64,000 nucleotides of DNA from Flavobacteriales bacterium UBA5040. Lineage in GTDB: Bacteria; Bacteroidota; Bacteroidia; Flavobacteriales; Weeksellaceae. Location: assembly GCA_002415135.1 (NCBI GenBank), contig DIBY01000028.1, forward strand, positions 62,001 through 126,000, given 5' to 3'. Position numbers and translations under genes: made by a program. This document shows, in pieces, positions 27,191 to 38,191 of this stretch. The notes beneath the pieces are model-generated. The model was not told where the DNA came from. It made no database searches and worked only from the letters and a program-made list of their open reading frames with translations. The stretch's first letter is position 1; each line of letters starts with the position of its first letter.

Positions 27191-27817
27191 ATGTCAGGTA
27201 TTATTGGTAAAAAAATCGGGATGACATCGCTGTTTGACGAGGCTGGGAAGAATATTCCTTGTACCGTTATCCAAGCAGGTCCTTGCTCGGTTTTACAGGT
27301 CAGAACCATAGAAAAGGATGGGTACAAAGCTGCTCAACTTGGTTTCGATGACAAGAGTGAAAAGAACGTTGGTAAAGCGTTAGCCGGCCATTTCAAAAAG
27401 GCGGGTTCTAATCCTAAAGCTAAATTGGTAGAATTTTACCATGCTTTCGTAGAGAAGCTAAGCGTAGGAGATGAAGTGAAAGTTGATTTATTCGCTCAAG
27501 GCGAATATGTTGATGTAACAGGAACTTCAAAAGGTAAAGGTTTCCAAGGGGTTGTGAAAAGACACAATTTCCGTGGGGTAATGCAAGCGACTCATGGTCA
27601 GCACAACAGATTAAGAGCTCCAGGTTCAATCGGTGCAGGATCAGATCCTTCTAGAGTATTCAAAGGAATGCGTATGGCAGGAAGAATGGGTGGTAAGCAA
27701 GTTACCGTACAAAACCTAGAAGTGTTAAGAGTAGATGAAGAACAAAATCTTTTAGTAGTAAAAGGTGCTGTTCCGGGAGCGAAAAATTCTTATGTAATTA
27801 TCAGAAAATGGAACTAG
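27191..27817 (+). CDS. rplC: 50S ribosomal protein L3
   Basis: 208 residues. The loop [15 protein letters not shown] carries the L3 signature and the Gln that PrmB-type enzymes methylate in proteobacteria. It reaches towards the peptidyl transferase centre and starts 50S assembly. It is the first gene of the long ribosomal string here because rpsJ is elsewhere. It overlaps rplD by 10 bases. Confidence 0.98.
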   Translation: MSGIIGKKIGMTSLFDEAGKNIPCTVIQAGPCSVLQVRTIEKDGYKAAQLGFDDKSEKNVGKALAGHFKKAGSNPKAKLVEFYHAFVEKLSVGDEVKVDLFAQGEYVDVTGTSKGKGFQGVVKRHNFRGVMQATHGQHNRLRAPGSIGAGSDPSRVFKGMRMAGRMGGKQVTVQNLEVLRVDEEQNLLVVKGAVPGAKNSYVIIRKWN

Positions 27818-28437
27818 TAGTATTAAATACATCAGGAAAAGAAACCGGAAGAAACGTGTCTCTTGACGAATCAATCTTCGGAATTGAGCCAAACCAGCAC
27901 GCGGTTTACTTAGAGGTTAAGCAATATCTTGCTGCACAAAGACAAGGTACGCACAAATCTAAAGAAAGAAACGAAATCTCAGGATCAACCAGAAAACTTA
28001 AGAAACAAAAAGGTTCAGGTTCTGCTAGATACGGTAGTATAAAATCACCAATTTTCAAAGGTGGAGGTAGAATTTTTGGTCCAAAACCAAGAGACTACAG
28101 ATTCAAATTGAACAAAGCTTTGAAAAGATTGGCTAAAAAATCAGTTCTTTCACAAAAAATGAGAGATAATTCAATTAAAGTATTAGAAGCTTTCAATTTT
28201 GATGCTCCTAAAACTAAAGAATTTATCACTTTGAACAATGCGTTAGGATTTGAAGGTAAAAAATCTCTTTACATCTTACCAGAAGCGAACAAAAACGTTT
28301 ATTTGTCTTCAAGAAACTTAGCGAAAGTGAGAGTTTTGACATACAACGAAATTAGTTCTTACGATTTGGTACACGCTGGAGAGATCGTATTCTTAGAAGG
28401 TGCTATAGAAAAATTTCAAGAAAATTTAAGAAAATAA
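27808..28437 (+). CDS. rplD: 50S ribosomal protein L4
   Basis: 209 residues. The extended loop [21 protein letters not shown] lines the exit tunnel near L22 and is the site of macrolide-resistance changes in other bacteria; no such change is evident. Translation is coupled to rplC by a 10-base overlap. L4 autoregulates the S10 operon in E. coli; no equivalent leader structure was recognised. Confidence 0.98.
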   Translation: MELVVLNTSGKETGRNVSLDESIFGIEPNQHAVYLEVKQYLAAQRQGTHKSKERNEISGSTRKLKKQKGSGSARYGSIKSPIFKGGGRIFGPKPRDYRFKLNKALKRLAKKSVLSQKMRDNSIKVLEAFNFDAPKTKEFITLNNALGFEGKKSLYILPEANKNVYLSSRNLAKVRVLTYNEISSYDLVHAGEIVFLEGAIEKFQENLRK

Positions 28438-28440
28438 ATC

Positions 28441-28731
28441 ATGTCTATTATTATTAAACCAATCATCTCAGAAAAAGCAAACTATCTTACAGATTTGAGA
28501 GGACAATATTCTTTTTTAGTTAACCCTAAATCGAATAAAATCCAAATCAAAAAGGCGATAGAACTTGCTTACGGTGTTAAAGTAGCAGACATTAGTACAA
28601 TGATTTATGCTCCTAAAGTTTCTTCGAAACACACCAAAAAAGGATTACAAGTTGGAAAAACCAGCAAATTGAAAAAAGCAGTCGTTGCCCTTGCAGAAGG
28701 AGAAGTGATTGACATCTTTGCAACCAACTAA
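28441..28731 (+). CDS. rplW: 50S ribosomal protein L23
   Basis: 96 residues. It binds 23S rRNA at the tunnel exit and docks trigger factor and SRP. IIKPIISEKA at the N-terminus and FLVNPKSNKIQIKKAIE are characteristic. It starts 3 bases after rplD. Confidence 0.97.
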   Translation: MSIIIKPIISEKANYLTDLRGQYSFLVNPKSNKIQIKKAIELAYGVKVADISTMIYAPKVSSKHTKKGLQVGKTSKLKKAVVALAEGEVIDIFATN

Positions 28732-28791
28732 ATTAGCATAAGGGACAACCTTATGACAACAATAAAATTTTATTAATTATAAATAATTGTA

Positions 28792-29613
28792 ATGTCTGTT
28801 AGAAAATTAAAACCTATCACCCCGGGACAGAGATTCAGAGTTGTTAACAACTTTGATGAAATTACTACCAACAAACCAGAGAAATCTCTAACAGTTGGTA
28901 TTAGTAAGTCAGGTGGTCGTAACAATACTGGTAAAATGACCATGCGTTACACCGGAGGTGGACACAAACAAAAATACAGAATTATCGACTTCAAAAGAAA
29001 CAAGTTTGATGTTGAAGCTACGGTAAAAACTGTTGAGTACGATCCAAACAGAACTGCTTTCATCGCTCTATTAGAATATGCAGACGGAGAGAAGAGATAT
29101 ATCATCGCTCCAACTGGTATCAAAGTAGATCAGAAAGTAATCTCCTCAGAGACCGCAGAACCAAATGTTGGTAATGCAATGAAGTTGAAAAACATTCCTT
29201 TAGGAACTGTGATTTCTTGTATCGAATTGAAGCCTGGACAAGGTGGTATTATGGCAAGAAGTGCAGGATCATCGGCACAATTAACTTCAAGAGATAAGAA
29301 ATACGTTATCATTAAATTACCTTCAGGAGAATCTAGAATGGTTCTTGGTGAATGTATGGCAATGATTGGGGCAGTATCTAACCACGATCACATGCTTACC
29401 GTTTCTGGTAAAGCAGGTAGAAGCAGATGGTTGGGTAGAAGACCTAGAACAAGACCAGTAGTAATGAACCCTGTCGATCACCCAATGGGAGGTGGAGAAG
29501 GAAAATCTTCTGGAGGTCACCCAAGATCAAGAAATGGTATGCCTTCTAAAGGTTACAAAACCAGAAAGAAAAACAAAGCATCTAACCGTCATATCATATC
29601 TAAAAGAAAATAA
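28792..29613 (+). CDS. rplB: 50S ribosomal protein L2
   Basis: 273 residues. It contacts the peptidyl transferase region and joins the subunits. The conserved C-terminal motif reads [16 protein letters not shown]: the histidine essential in E. coli (PVDH) is kept, while the second His is Met, the usual Bacteroidetes form. A 60-base gap separates it from rplW. Confidence 0.98.
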   Translation: MSVRKLKPITPGQRFRVVNNFDEITTNKPEKSLTVGISKSGGRNNTGKMTMRYTGGGHKQKYRIIDFKRNKFDVEATVKTVEYDPNRTAFIALLEYADGEKRYIIAPTGIKVDQKVISSETAEPNVGNAMKLKNIPLGTVISCIELKPGQGGIMARSAGSSAQLTSRDKKYVIIKLPSGESRMVLGECMAMIGAVSNHDHMLTVSGKAGRSRWLGRRPRTRPVVMNPVDHPMGGGEGKSSGGHPRSRNGMPSKGYKTRKKNKASNRHIISKRK

Positions 29614-29615
29614 TT

Positions 29616-29894
29616 ATGTCAAGATCACTTAAAAAAGGACCTTTCATTCATCACACTTTAGATAAGAAGGTTCAGACAAATATAGAGTCTGGTAAGAAGA
29701 CAGTAATCAAAACTTGGTCTAGAGCATCAATGATCTCTCCAGACTTCGTAGGACAAACCATCGCAGTACACAACGGGAAATCTTTTATCCCAGTTTATGT
29801 AACTGAAAATATGGTAGGTCATAAGTTAGGCGAATTTTCTCCGACAAGATCTTTTAGAGGTCACGGCGGTAACAAAAATAAAGGAGGTAGATAA
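29616..29894 (+). CDS. rpsS: 30S ribosomal protein S19
   Basis: 92 residues. [10 protein letters not shown] and the C-terminal [14 protein letters not shown] are typical. It sits in the 30S head near the A-site finger, with S13. It starts 2 bases after rplB. Confidence 0.98.
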   Translation: MSRSLKKGPFIHHTLDKKVQTNIESGKKTVIKTWSRASMISPDFVGQTIAVHNGKSFIPVYVTENMVGHKLGEFSPTRSFRGHGGNKNKGGR

Positions 29895-29896
29895 TC

Positions 29897-30298
29897 ATGG
29901 GATCAAGAAAAAGAGAAAGTGCATTAGCACGTAAAATAGCAAACCAAGATGTAGCAAAAGCGCTACATAATGACTGCCCTTCTTCGCCAAGAAAAATGAG
30001 ATTAGTAGTTGATATCATTAGAGGTGTTGAAGTAGATAAAGCATTAAGTATCCTTAAGTTTTCCAAGAAAGATGCTTCTAATAAATTAGAGAAAGTACTT
30101 CTTTCTGCGATGGCTAACTGGCAATCAAAGAACGAAGGTGCTGATATCGAAGAAGCAAACTTAATCGTAAAAGAAATTATGGTTGACAGTGCAAGACAAT
30201 TGAAGAGACTAAGACCAGCACCACAAGGTAGAGGTCATAGAATCAGAAAAAGATCAAACCACATCACTTTAATTTTAGGAACTAAAGATAATAAATAA
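29897..30298 (+). CDS. rplV: 50S ribosomal protein L22
   Basis: 133 residues, slightly long because of an N-terminal basic extension ([18 protein letters not shown]). The core has [17 protein letters not shown], and the tunnel hairpin is [22 protein letters not shown]. The hairpin is full length, without the deletions linked to macrolide resistance. It starts 2 bases after rpsS. Confidence 0.97.
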   Translation: MGSRKRESALARKIANQDVAKALHNDCPSSPRKMRLVVDIIRGVEVDKALSILKFSKKDASNKLEKVLLSAMANWQSKNEGADIEEANLIVKEIMVDSARQLKRLRPAPQGRGHRIRKRSNHITLILGTKDNK

Positions 30299-30305
30299 TC
30301 AAGGT

Positions 30306-31052
30306 ATGGGACAGAAGACAAATCCAATTGGTAACAGATTAGGTATCATCAGAGGATGGGATTCAAACTGGTATGGTGGTAAAGATTATGGAGACAGAAT
30401 CGCAGAAGACTACAAGATCAGAAGATACCTTGAGGCAAGATTATCTAAAGGTGGAATTTCAAAAATCTACATCGAGAGAACATTGAAATTAGTAACCATT
30501 ACAATTACAACTGCTAGACCGGGATTAATCATCGGTAAAGGAGGACAGGAAGTTGATAAATTAAAAGAAGAATTAAAAAAATTGACGGATAAAGATATCC
30601 AGATCAATATCTTCGAAATCAAAAGACCTGAACTTGACGCAGTTTTAGTTGCAGACAGTATAGCAAAACAAATCGAAAATAGAATTTCTTACAGAAGAGC
30701 TGTGAAAATGGCAATTCAAAGTACCATGAGAATGGGAGCTGAAGGAATCAAAGTTCAGATTTCTGGTAGATTAAACGGAGCTGAGATGGCAAGAAGCGAA
30801 TCTTTCAAAGACGGAAGAATCCCATTGTCAACTTTTAGAGCAGATATCGATTATCATATCGGTGAAGCACTTACTCAGTACGGTAAACTAGGAGTGAAAG
30901 TTTGGATTATGAAAGGTGAAGTGTACGGTAAACGTGACCTAAGCCCACTAGTAGGACAACAGAAAAAAGGTGGTCCAGCAGGAAGAGGAGAGCGTAATGA
31001 TCGCGATGACAGAAGAAGCAGAGACGACCGTAGACCAAGAGATAGAAAATAA
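30306..31052 (+). CDS. rpsC: 30S ribosomal protein S3
   Basis: 248 residues. The KH domain has [16 protein letters not shown], and the C-terminal domain [22 protein letters not shown] lines the mRNA entry channel. The last 30 residues form a charged Arg/Asp tail ([19 protein letters not shown]), longer than in E. coli. Confidence 0.97.
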   Translation: MGQKTNPIGNRLGIIRGWDSNWYGGKDYGDRIAEDYKIRRYLEARLSKGGISKIYIERTLKLVTITITTARPGLIIGKGGQEVDKLKEELKKLTDKDIQINIFEIKRPELDAVLVADSIAKQIENRISYRRAVKMAIQSTMRMGAEGIKVQISGRLNGAEMARSESFKDGRIPLSTFRADIDYHIGEALTQYGKLGVKVWIMKGEVYGKRDLSPLVGQQKKGGPAGRGERNDRDDRRSRDDRRPRDRK

Positions 31053-31098
31053 TTAATGAAATTTTGGAGGATACTTTTTAAATGACCGTTACTTTTTT

Positions 31099-31125
31099 AA
31101 AATCTAAAATCTAAAATCTAAAATT
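31099..31125 (+). repeat. AAAATCT heptamer tract before rplP
   Basis: Three exact AAAATCT units (31099-31119) then AAAATT, ending 10 bases before the rplP start codon. Similar tracts precede other genes (see findings). Confidence 0.7.
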
Positions 31126-31135
31126 CCTAGAAATT

Positions 31136-31561
31136 ATGTTACAACCAAGAAGAACCAAATTCCGTAAAGTTCACAAGATGAAAATGAAGGGGATTGCCCA
31201 AAGAGGTAGTCAACTTGCATACGGAACTTTCGGGATCAAAGCTAACGAAGGAGCTTGGATCACTGCAAGACAAATTGAAGCGGCGCGTATTGCTGCAACA
31301 AGATATATGAAAAGAGAGGGTCAGTTATGGATCAAGATATTTCCAGACAAGCCTATTACTAAAAAACCAGCCGAAGTAAGGATGGGGAAAGGTAAAGGTG
31401 CTGTAGAATATTGGGTATCTGTAGTTAAACCTGGTAAGATTATGTTTGAAGTAGGTGGTGTACCTTACGAAGTAGCCAAAGAAGCTCTTCGTTTAGCAGC
31501 ACAAAAACTTCCTGTTACTACAAGATTTGTAGTTGCTAACGATTTTGTTCAACCTAATTAA
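31136..31561 (+). CDS. rplP: 50S ribosomal protein L16
   Basis: 141 residues. [19 protein letters not shown] and the conserved [21 protein letters not shown] (A-site tRNA contact) identify it. It is separated from rpsC by an 83-base gap that holds the heptamer tract. Confidence 0.98.
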   Translation: MLQPRRTKFRKVHKMKMKGIAQRGSQLAYGTFGIKANEGAWITARQIEAARIAATRYMKREGQLWIKIFPDKPITKKPAEVRMGKGKGAVEYWVSVVKPGKIMFEVGGVPYEVAKEALRLAAQKLPVTTRFVVANDFVQPN

Positions 31562-31571
31562 TTTATTTAAA

Positions 31572-31763
31572 ATGAAAAAAGCTGACATCAAAAATCTAAG
31601 CGCAGGAGATATTCAAAACAAATTGACTGAAGTAAAAGCAGATTTCTCTAAAATGAAATTGTCGCACAGCATCAGTCCGATTGAAAATCCAATTCAGATT
31701 AAAGACATGAGAAGATTGATCGCTCGTCTAGAAACTGAATTAACACTAAAACAACAATCATAA
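31572..31763 (+). CDS. rpmC: 50S ribosomal protein L29
   Basis: 63 residues from the ATG at 31572, the normal length; a longer frame from 31533 overlaps rplP and is rejected. [20 protein letters not shown] and [13 protein letters not shown] form the helical hairpin at the tunnel exit. Confidence 0.95.
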   Translation: MKKADIKNLSAGDIQNKLTEVKADFSKMKLSHSISPIENPIQIKDMRRLIARLETELTLKQQS

Positions 31764-31776
31764 TTTTCCTTTTATC

Positions 31777-32031
31777 ATGGATAGAAATTTAAGAAAAGAA
31801 AGAATCGGAATCGTTTCTAGCAATAAAATGGAAAAGACCATTGTTGTAAGTGAAACGACGAGAGTAAAACACCCGATGTACGGTAAATTCGTTTTGAAAA
31901 CGAAAAAATATACCGCTCATGATGAGAACAACGAGTGTACTGAAGGCGATACAGTATTGATTACTGAAACAAGACCTTTAAGTAAAAGTAAGAGATGGAG
32001 ATTAGTACGAATCATTGAAAAAGCTAAGTAA
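31777..32031 (+). CDS. rpsQ: 30S ribosomal protein S17
   Basis: 84 residues. [18 protein letters not shown] and the C-terminal [18 protein letters not shown] are typical of this primary 16S rRNA-binding OB-fold protein. Its TAA overlaps the ATG of rplN by one base. Confidence 0.97.
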   Translation: MDRNLRKERIGIVSSNKMEKTIVVSETTRVKHPMYGKFVLKTKKYTAHDENNECTEGDTVLITETRPLSKSKRWRLVRIIEKAK

Positions 32032-32399
32032 TGTTACAAACCGAATCAAGATTAAAAGTTGCTGATAACACAGGTGCCAAAGAAGTACTGGTTATTAGAG
32101 TTCTAGGAGGAACTAGAAGAAGATATGCTTCAGTTGGTGATAAAGTTGTAGTTACTATCAAAGATTCTACACCACAAGGAACCGCTAAAAAAGGAACTAT
32201 TTCTAAAGCAGTTGTTGTAAGAACTAAAAAAGCAGTAAGAAGAAAAGATGGATCATACATCAAATTTGACGACAATGCTTGTGTTCTTTTAAATGCTACT
32301 GGTGAGATGAGAGGAACCCGCGTTTTCGGACCTGTGGCTCGTGAACTAAGAGACAAAGAATATATGAAAGTTATTTCATTAGCTCCTGAAGTACTTTAA
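32031..32399 (+). CDS. rplN: 50S ribosomal protein L14
   Basis: 122 residues, the standard length. [24 protein letters not shown] is the typical N-terminus, and [24 protein letters not shown] lies on the subunit interface near the L19 bridge. It shares one base with the rpsQ stop. Confidence 0.98.
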   Translation: MLQTESRLKVADNTGAKEVLVIRVLGGTRRRYASVGDKVVVTIKDSTPQGTAKKGTISKAVVVRTKKAVRRKDGSYIKFDDNACVLLNATGEMRGTRVFGPVARELRDKEYMKVISLAPEVL

Positions 32400-32416
32400 T
32401 TTTAAAATTTACAAAA

Positions 32417-32743
32417 ATGACAAAGTTAAAAATCAAAAGAGGAGATAACGTAATCATCACTACCGGTAAGAAAGAAATTAAAGGTAAGACTGGTGAAGTT
32501 ATTGAAGTGATCAGAAAAGAAGGCAAAGACGCTAGAGTAATTATTGCAGGTTTAAATATTGTTAAAAAGCATACTAAGCCATCTGCAGGAAATCCACAAG
32601 GCGGAATTGTAGAAAAAGAAGCATCAATCCATATTTCAAATGTTATGCTTATCGACAAGAACGGTAAAGCTACTAAAACAGGAAGTAAGGTAGACGGTGA
32701 TAAAAAAGTGAGAGTTGCTAAATCAACCGGTGAAACTTTATAA
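32417..32743 (+). CDS. rplX: 50S ribosomal protein L24
   Basis: 108 residues. The KOW motif is at [20 protein letters not shown], and [18 protein letters not shown] is conserved. It initiates 50S assembly. Confidence 0.97.
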   Translation: MTKLKIKRGDNVIITTGKKEIKGKTGEVIEVIRKEGKDARVIIAGLNIVKKHTKPSAGNPQGGIVEKEASIHISNVMLIDKNGKATKTGSKVDGDKKVRVAKSTGETL

Positions 32744-32753
32744 TTAAACGACG

Positions 32754-33305
32754 ATGGAATATATAGCAAGACCAAAACAAATATATAAAGAGAAAATTGT
32801 TCCTACAATGATGGAAGAATTTGGGTACAAATCTGTTATGCAGGTTCCTAAATTATTGAAAATCGTTGTATCACAAGGTTTGGGTGCAGCAACAGCTGAC
32901 AAGAAAATTGTTGATTACGGAATTGAAGAACTTACAGCAATCACTGGTCAAAAAGCAGTTGGTACTCTTTCTAAGAAAGATGAAGCAGCTTTTAAATTAA
33001 GAAAAGGAATGCCTGTAGGAGCTAGAGTTACTTTAAGAGCAAATCAAATGTATGAGTTCTTAGACAGATTAACTTCTTCAGCTTTACCACGTATCCGTGA
33101 TTTTAACGGTATCAAAGCAGATGGTTTTGACGGAAGAGGAAATTACAACTTAGGGATTACTGAGCAAATCATCTTCCCAGAGATTGCAATTGACAAAGTG
33201 AAAAAAATCCAAGGGATGGACATTACTTTTGTAACTTCTGCGAAAACTGACAAAGAAGCCAAATCATTATTAACGCATTTCGGTATGCCTTTCAAAAAGA
33301 ACTAA
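32754..33305 (+). CDS. rplE: 50S ribosomal protein L5
   Basis: 183 residues. It binds 5S rRNA in the central protuberance. Typical segments are [17 protein letters not shown] and [18 protein letters not shown]. It starts 10 bases after rplX and ends 3 before rpsN. Confidence 0.98.
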   Translation: MEYIARPKQIYKEKIVPTMMEEFGYKSVMQVPKLLKIVVSQGLGAATADKKIVDYGIEELTAITGQKAVGTLSKKDEAAFKLRKGMPVGARVTLRANQMYEFLDRLTSSALPRIRDFNGIKADGFDGRGNYNLGITEQIIFPEIAIDKVKKIQGMDITFVTSAKTDKEAKSLLTHFGMPFKKN

Positions 33306-33308
33306 AAG

Positions 33309-33578
33309 ATGGCAAAAGAATCAATGAAAGCGCGTGAGCGCAAAAGAGAAGCGACGGTAGCAAAATATGCTGAGAAAAGAAAAGCTTTGAAAGAAGCTAA
33401 TGATTATCTTGGTTTGCAAAAATTGCCAAAAGATGCTTCACCTGTAAGACTACACAACAGATGTAAATTAACAGGAAGACCAAGAGGTTACATGAGAACA
33501 TTCGGTCTTTCAAGAGTAACTTTCAGAGAAATGGCCAATAACGGTCTTATCCCGGGAGTGAAAAAAGCTAGTTGGTAA
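33309..33578 (+). CDS. rpsN: 30S ribosomal protein S14, long zinc-free form
   Basis: 89 residues. This is the long form with [21 protein letters not shown] and the conserved [24 protein letters not shown]. It has one Cys only, so the zinc ribbon of the short form is absent. Followed by a 154-base gap before rpsH. Confidence 0.97.
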   Translation: MAKESMKARERKREATVAKYAEKRKALKEANDYLGLQKLPKDASPVRLHNRCKLTGRPRGYMRTFGLSRVTFREMANNGLIPGVKKASW

Positions 33579-33732
33579 TAAATTTAGAACAATCGAGATG
33601 ATCAAGTTGATCTTTTGATAACAGATAAATAGAGAAGAGACCGAGAGACTTTAAAATCTCTCCTCTCTAATCTCGGAGTCTGTACTTCAGATCAAAACTG
33701 CTCATCACAAACCAATAATTTAAAATAGAAAA
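33579..33732 (+). promoter_or_regulatory. Leader-like gap before rpsH with inverted repeats
   Basis: 154 bases without a gene inside an otherwise tight operon. CCGAGAGA (near 33641) can pair with TCTCTAATCTCGG (near 33664-33676), enclosing ACTTTAAAATCTCTCCTC. S8 controls the spc genes in E. coli by binding mRNA, but that site is elsewhere; a similar role here is only a guess. Confidence 0.3.
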
Positions 33733-34131
33733 ATGGTAACAGATCCAATTTCAGATTTCCTAACCAGAGTAAGGAACGCACAAAGCGCAGGCCACAAGGT
33801 GGTGGATATTCCTGCATCGAAAATCAAAAAGGAGATTACAAAAATTTTGTTTGACCAGGGTTTTATCTTGAACTACAAGTTCGAGGATAACGCTGTTCAG
33901 GGAAATATCAAAATCGCTTTAAAGTATGACAAAGCAACCAACAAACCTGTAATCAAAAGCATCCAAAGAGCTTCAAGACCAGGTTTAAGACAATACAAAG
34001 GATCAGGTGAACTGCCAAGAGTATTGAACGGGTTGGGAATTGCAATTATCTCAACTTCGAAAGGAGTAATGACAGATAAAAAAGCACGTCAGGAAAAAGT
34101 TGGTGGAGAAGTAATCTGCTATGTTTATTAA
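33733..34131 (+). CDS. rpsH: 30S ribosomal protein S8
   Basis: 132 residues. [20 protein letters not shown] and the C-terminal [19 protein letters not shown] ... GGEVICYVY are typical. It is a primary binder of the 16S central domain. Confidence 0.98.
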   Translation: MVTDPISDFLTRVRNAQSAGHKVVDIPASKIKKEITKILFDQGFILNYKFEDNAVQGNIKIALKYDKATNKPVIKSIQRASRPGLRQYKGSGELPRVLNGLGIAIISTSKGVMTDKKARQEKVGGEVICYVY

Positions 34132-34148
34132 TAAATAATCAAAGGAAA

Positions 34149-34694
34149 ATGTCAAGAATTGGTAAAGCAATTATAGAAATTCCCGCTAATGTTACCGTAA
34201 CCGAGAAAGACGGATTGGTAACTGTGAAAGGACCGAAAGGAGAACTTACACAGCAATTACTAGAGGGAATCACTCTTAAACAAGAAGACGGAATCTTAAC
34301 TTTAGACCGACCTTCTGAATCAAAATCACACAAAGCATTACACGGTCTTTACAGAGCGTTAATCAATAACATGGTTCAAGGAACTGCCGAAGGGTGGACG
34401 AAAAAACTAGAACTTGTAGGAGTAGGATACAGAGCATCTAATCAAGGAAACAGATTAGATTTAGCTTTAGGATTCTCTCACGGAATTGTAATGGATCTTC
34501 CTAAAGAAATCGTGGTAGAAACATTATCTGAAAAAGGTAAAAATCCAATTATTACTTTAACATCTTTCGACAAACAATTATTAGGAATGGTAGCTGCAAA
34601 GATCAGATCTTTCAGAAAACCAGAACCATATAAAGGAAAAGGAGTTAGATTCGTTGGAGAAATTGTAAGACGTAAAGCTGGTAAATCTGCTTAA
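34149..34694 (+). CDS. rplF: 50S ribosomal protein L6
   Basis: 181 residues. [15 protein letters not shown] and the C-terminal [18 protein letters not shown] are conserved. It lies near the sarcin-ricin loop. Confidence 0.98.
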   Translation: MSRIGKAIIEIPANVTVTEKDGLVTVKGPKGELTQQLLEGITLKQEDGILTLDRPSESKSHKALHGLYRALINNMVQGTAEGWTKKLELVGVGYRASNQGNRLDLALGFSHGIVMDLPKEIVVETLSEKGKNPIITLTSFDKQLLGMVAAKIRSFRKPEPYKGKGVRFVGEIVRRKAGKSA

Positions 34695-34711
34695 TTTTAA
34701 AACTTAAGAAC

Positions 34712-35059
34712 ATGGCACTAAGCAAAGTACAAAAAAGAAATAGAATTAAAAGTAGAGTAAGAGGAAAAATCTCTGGCTCTGCAGCATTACCAAGATTATC
34801 AGTTTACAAAAGCAATAAAGAAATTTACGCGCAATTAATCGACGATAAAGATGGTAAAACTTTAGCTTCAGCTTCATCAAGAGCGCTGAACGCAAAAGGA
34901 AACAAAGTAGAGATCTCTGCAGAAGTTGGTAAAGCAATCGCTGAAAAAGCTATCGCTGCAGGAATTGAAAAAATAGTGTTCGACAGAAACGGATTCGTAT
35001 ACCATGGTAGAGTGAAAGCTTTAGCTGACGGTGCGAGAGAAGGCGGACTAAAATTCTAA
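34712..35059 (+). CDS. rplR: 50S ribosomal protein L18
   Basis: 115 residues. A basic N-terminus, [19 protein letters not shown] and the C-terminal [26 protein letters not shown] identify this 5S rRNA-binding protein. Confidence 0.98.
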   Translation: MALSKVQKRNRIKSRVRGKISGSAALPRLSVYKSNKEIYAQLIDDKDGKTLASASSRALNAKGNKVEISAEVGKAIAEKAIAAGIEKIVFDRNGFVYHGRVKALADGAREGGLKF

Positions 35060-35078
35060 TCATTAAATTTCGGAAAAT

Positions 35079-35600
35079 ATGTTAGGACTAGATAATATAG
35101 AAAAAATCAAACCGGGAGGATTAGAACTTAAAGATCGTCTCGTTTCAGTAAACAGAGTTACGAAAGTAACGAAAGGAGGTAGAGCTTTCGGATTTTCTGC
35201 AATCGTAGTTGTAGGAGACGAAGCTGGGACTGTAGGATTCGGTTTAGGAAAATCTAAAGAAGTAGCTTCAGCTATTGCAAAAGCAGTAGAAGATGCTAAG
35301 AAAAATTTAGTGAAGATCCCTATGAAAGATCACACAATTCCTCACCAAACATCTGCAAGATACGGTGGTGCAGATATCTTCTTAAGACCTGCAACTCATG
35401 GTACCGGTGTAATCGCTGGTGGTACAGTTCGTATGGTTTTAGAATCTGCTGGTATTAAAGATATTCTTTCTAAATCTAAAGGTTCATCTAACCCACATAA
35501 CGTAGTAAAGGCAACTTTTAAAGCGTTATTGGATATTAGAAAACCAGAGGAAATCGCAAGATTAAGAGGTATTTCATTAAATAAAGTGTTTAACGGTTAA
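35079..35600 (+). CDS. rpsE: 30S ribosomal protein S5
   Basis: 173 residues. The double-stranded RNA-binding region has [19 protein letters not shown]. The C-terminal domain has [19 protein letters not shown] and [14 protein letters not shown], the typical region for ribosomal accuracy. No spectinomycin-resistance change is evident in the KVTKGGR loop. Confidence 0.98.
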   Translation: MLGLDNIEKIKPGGLELKDRLVSVNRVTKVTKGGRAFGFSAIVVVGDEAGTVGFGLGKSKEVASAIAKAVEDAKKNLVKIPMKDHTIPHQTSARYGGADIFLRPATHGTGVIAGGTVRMVLESAGIKDILSKSKGSSNPHNVVKATFKALLDIRKPEEIARLRGISLNKVFNG

Positions 35601-35610
35601 TAGTAAAACA

Positions 35611-35787
35611 ATGGCAAAAATTAGAGTAAAACAAGTAAGAAGCGCTATTGGTAGAACCAAAACCCAAAAAAGAACGCTTGAAGCATTAGGATTGAAAAAA
35701 CTTCACCAAGTGGTAGAACATGACGATACTCCTGCAATTTTAGGAATGGTAGCGGCAGTAAGTCACTTATTAGAAGTACAAAAATAG
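35611..35787 (+). CDS. rpmD: 50S ribosomal protein L30
   Basis: 58 residues, starting MAKIRVKQVRSAIGR and continuing TKTQKRTLEALGLKKLHQ, the L30 signature. It fills the gap between rpsE and rplO exactly, starting 10 bases after rpsE. Confidence 0.96.
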   Translation: MAKIRVKQVRSAIGRTKTQKRTLEALGLKKLHQVVEHDDTPAILGMVAAVSHLLEVQK

Positions 35788-35863
35788 AAAATTGATAAAG
35801 AGATAAGAGGCTTGATCATGATAGTCTCTTAACTCTAATCTTTAAATCTCAAATCTAAAAATA

Positions 35864-36310
35864 ATGAATTTAAATAATATTAGACCTGCAAAAGGTTCTA
35901 CTCACAGTACTAAAAGAATCGGAAGAGGACAAGGTAGTGGTAAAGGTGGTACTGCTGGGAAAGGTCACAATGGTCAGCAAGCAAGAGCTGGTTATTCTCA
36001 GAAAATTGGTTTCGAAGGTGGACAGATGCCTTTGCAAAGAAGATTACCGAAATTCGGTTTCACCAATATCAACAGAAAAGAGTATAGAGGAATCAACATT
36101 GATACCCTTCAATTATTAGCTGATACGAAAAATATCACTGAAATTACTCAAGACATTTTGGTAGAAAATGGTTTGGCTAAGAAAAGCGAAATCGTAAAAA
36201 TTATGGGTAGAGGAGAATTGAAAGCTGGTATTTCAGTTTCTGCGCACAAATTCACTAAATCTGCAGAAGAAGCAATTTCTAAAGCAGGAGGTAAAGCAAT
36301 TACTCTATAA
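35864..36310 (+). CDS. rplO: 50S ribosomal protein L15
   Basis: 148 residues. The Gly/Arg-rich N-terminus STHSTKRIGRGQGSGKGGTAGKG and GFEGGQMPLQRRLPKFGF are diagnostic. The preceding 76-base gap ends in AAATCTCAAATCTAAAAATA, a degenerate form of the heptamer tract. Confidence 0.97.
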   Translation: MNLNNIRPAKGSTHSTKRIGRGQGSGKGGTAGKGHNGQQARAGYSQKIGFEGGQMPLQRRLPKFGFTNINRKEYRGINIDTLQLLADTKNITEITQDILVENGLAKKSEIVKIMGRGELKAGISVSAHKFTKSAEEAISKAGGKAITL

Positions 36311-36317
36311 TATTACA

Positions 36318-37700
36318 ATGAAAGAATTTATACAAACACTAAAAAACATTTGGAGTCTTAAGGAACTTAGAGAGAAGATAATGTTCACTCTAGGAATCGT
36401 CCTCGTGTATAGATTCGCATCTTATATTTCCTTACCGGCCATTAACATGGCAGAGGTAGGGAATCTTTTGGATATTTATAAAGACCAAGGAGGCAACAAG
36501 CAAGGAGCAGGGCTTCTTGGCTTGCTTTCTTCGTTTACAGGAGGGGCTTTCTCCCGAGCGTCAATTATGGCCCTCGGTATTATGCCTTATATTTCTGCTT
36601 CCATTATTGTGCAGTTAATGGGTATGGCAATTCCGTACCTTCAGAAATTGCAGAAAGATGGGGAAAGTGGTAGAAATACCCTAAACCAAATTACAAGATG
36701 GTTAACTATTGCAGTTTGTTTGGTACAGGCGCCTTCTTACCTTACTTCAATCACTCAAATGTTCTTGCCACATGCACAGTTTGCTTCTGCTTACTATGTA
36801 CATCCGCAGTCCATTATGTTTTGGTTGCCAAGTATCGTGATTTTGGTTGCTGGTTCTGTATTCGCAATGTGGTTAGGAGAAAAGATTACTGATAAAGGAA
36901 TCGGAAACGGTATTTCTATCCTAATTATGGTAGGAATTCTGGCTGATTTACCAGGAGCATTTATTCAGGAAGTAGCAACTCAAACAGGAAAAGGTGGTTT
37001 TGGTACCATTATGATCCTTATTGAAGTATTATTCTGGATGGTAGTTGTTCTGTTAGCAATCATTCTTTCCGTCGCAGTACGAAAAATTCCTATTCAATAC
37101 GTAAGTAGAGCTCAGGCAAGAGGTGGAGTCAATAGAAACTTAATGCAGGGTGCAAGACAATGGATTCCTCTAAAAGTGAATGCTTCTGGAGTAATGCCGA
37201 TCATCTTTGCTCAAGCTTTAATGTTTGTACCAGGATTATTAACGAAAGTTGATGAGTCTAATACCTTCTTAGCTGGATTCAAAAATGTATTCAGTTGGCA
37301 GTACAATGTATTGTTTGCATTATTAATTATCATCTTCTCATTTTTCTATACCGCAATTACAATTCCGGTGAACCAAATGGCTGATGATTTAAAAAGAAAT
37401 GGAGGCCTAATTCCGAAGGTAAGACCCGGTAAGGAAACCTCTGATTATCTGGATGATATTTTGTCAAAAATAACTTTGCCAGGTTCTATCTTTTTAGCTA
37501 TCTTTGCAATCCTTCCAGCACTTGTGTATGGAGCGTTTGTTCAGACCGATCGTTTTGCCCTGTTTTTCGGGGGTACATCACTTTTAATTATGGTCGGAGT
37601 AATCTTAGATACTGTACAACAGATCAATACGTATTTGTTGAATCATCATTATGATGGCTTGATGCAGTCTAAATTATCCAGAACAAACAACAATCTGTAA
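36318..37700 (+). CDS. secY: Protein translocase subunit SecY
   Basis: 460 residues with ten membrane helices; the channel of the Sec translocon. Recognisable parts are the first helix after REKIMFTLGIVLVYRFAS, GIMPYISASIIVQLMGM, ITDKGIGNGISILIM, RKIPIQYVSRAQARGG and the C-terminal GGTSLLIMVGVILDT. It is slightly longer than E. coli SecY (443) through the second loop (YKDQGGNKQGAGLLGL), as usual in Bacteroidetes. It starts 8 bases after rplO, the standard spc position. Confidence 0.98.
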   Translation: MKEFIQTLKNIWSLKELREKIMFTLGIVLVYRFASYISLPAINMAEVGNLLDIYKDQGGNKQGAGLLGLLSSFTGGAFSRASIMALGIMPYISASIIVQLMGMAIPYLQKLQKDGESGRNTLNQITRWLTIAVCLVQAPSYLTSITQMFLPHAQFASAYYVHPQSIMFWLPSIVILVAGSVFAMWLGEKITDKGIGNGISILIMVGILADLPGAFIQEVATQTGKGGFGTIMILIEVLFWMVVVLLAIILSVAVRKIPIQYVSRAQARGGVNRNLMQGARQWIPLKVNASGVMPIIFAQALMFVPGLLTKVDESNTFLAGFKNVFSWQYNVLFALLIIIFSFFYTAITIPVNQMADDLKRNGGLIPKVRPGKETSDYLDDILSKITLPGSIFLAIFAILPALVYGAFVQTDRFALFFGGTSLLIMVGVILDTVQQINTYLLNHHYDGLMQSKLSRTNNNL

Positions 37701-37708
37701 TTAGATAA

Positions 37709-37924
37709 ATGGCAAAACAAAAACATATTGAACAGGACGGCGTTATTACGGAAGCACTTTCGAACGCTCAGTTCCGTGTTGAACTTGAAAATGGGCATGT
37801 ACTTATTGCACATATTTCGGGTAAAATGCGAATGCACTACATCAAGCTTTTACCTGGAGACAAGGTAAAACTAGAACTATCTCCTTACGATTTATCGAAA
37901 GGAAGAATTACATTCAGATATTAA
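37709..37924 (+). CDS. infA: Translation initiation factor IF-1
   Basis: 71 residues. [40 protein letters not shown] and [12 protein letters not shown] span the OB fold. It starts 9 bases after secY. Confidence 0.98.
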   Translation: MAKQKHIEQDGVITEALSNAQFRVELENGHVLIAHISGKMRMHYIKLLPGDKVKLELSPYDLSKGRITFRY

Positions 37925-38065
37925 TTTCAGCTTGTCTGAAGATTACTATAAAAGGAAACTTTCGAAGTCGCAAGATTTTATAAGAGTTTAAAATTTAAAC
38001 AAAATGGGAATGATTCCGTAAGATCTCATTTAACCGTTGGAAAATTAGAAAAGAAAAGAAACAAA

Positions 38066-38182
38066 ATGAAAGTTAGAGCATCTATCAAAAAAAGAAGTGC
38101 TGATTGCAAAATTGTTCGCAGAAAAGGCGTTCTGTTTGTGATCAACAAGAAGAACCCAAAATTTAAACAAAGACAAGGCTAA
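38066..38182 (+). CDS. rpmJ: 50S ribosomal protein L36, zinc-ligand-poor form
   Basis: 38 residues, [21 protein letters not shown] then [17 protein letters not shown]. The usual four zinc ligands (three Cys and a His) are reduced to a single Cys14, so this is the zinc-independent form. The gap after infA (141 bases) holds no other gene. Confidence 0.95.
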   Translation: MKVRASIKKRSADCKIVRRKGVLFVINKKNPKFKQRQG

Positions 38183-38191
38183 AATTAAATT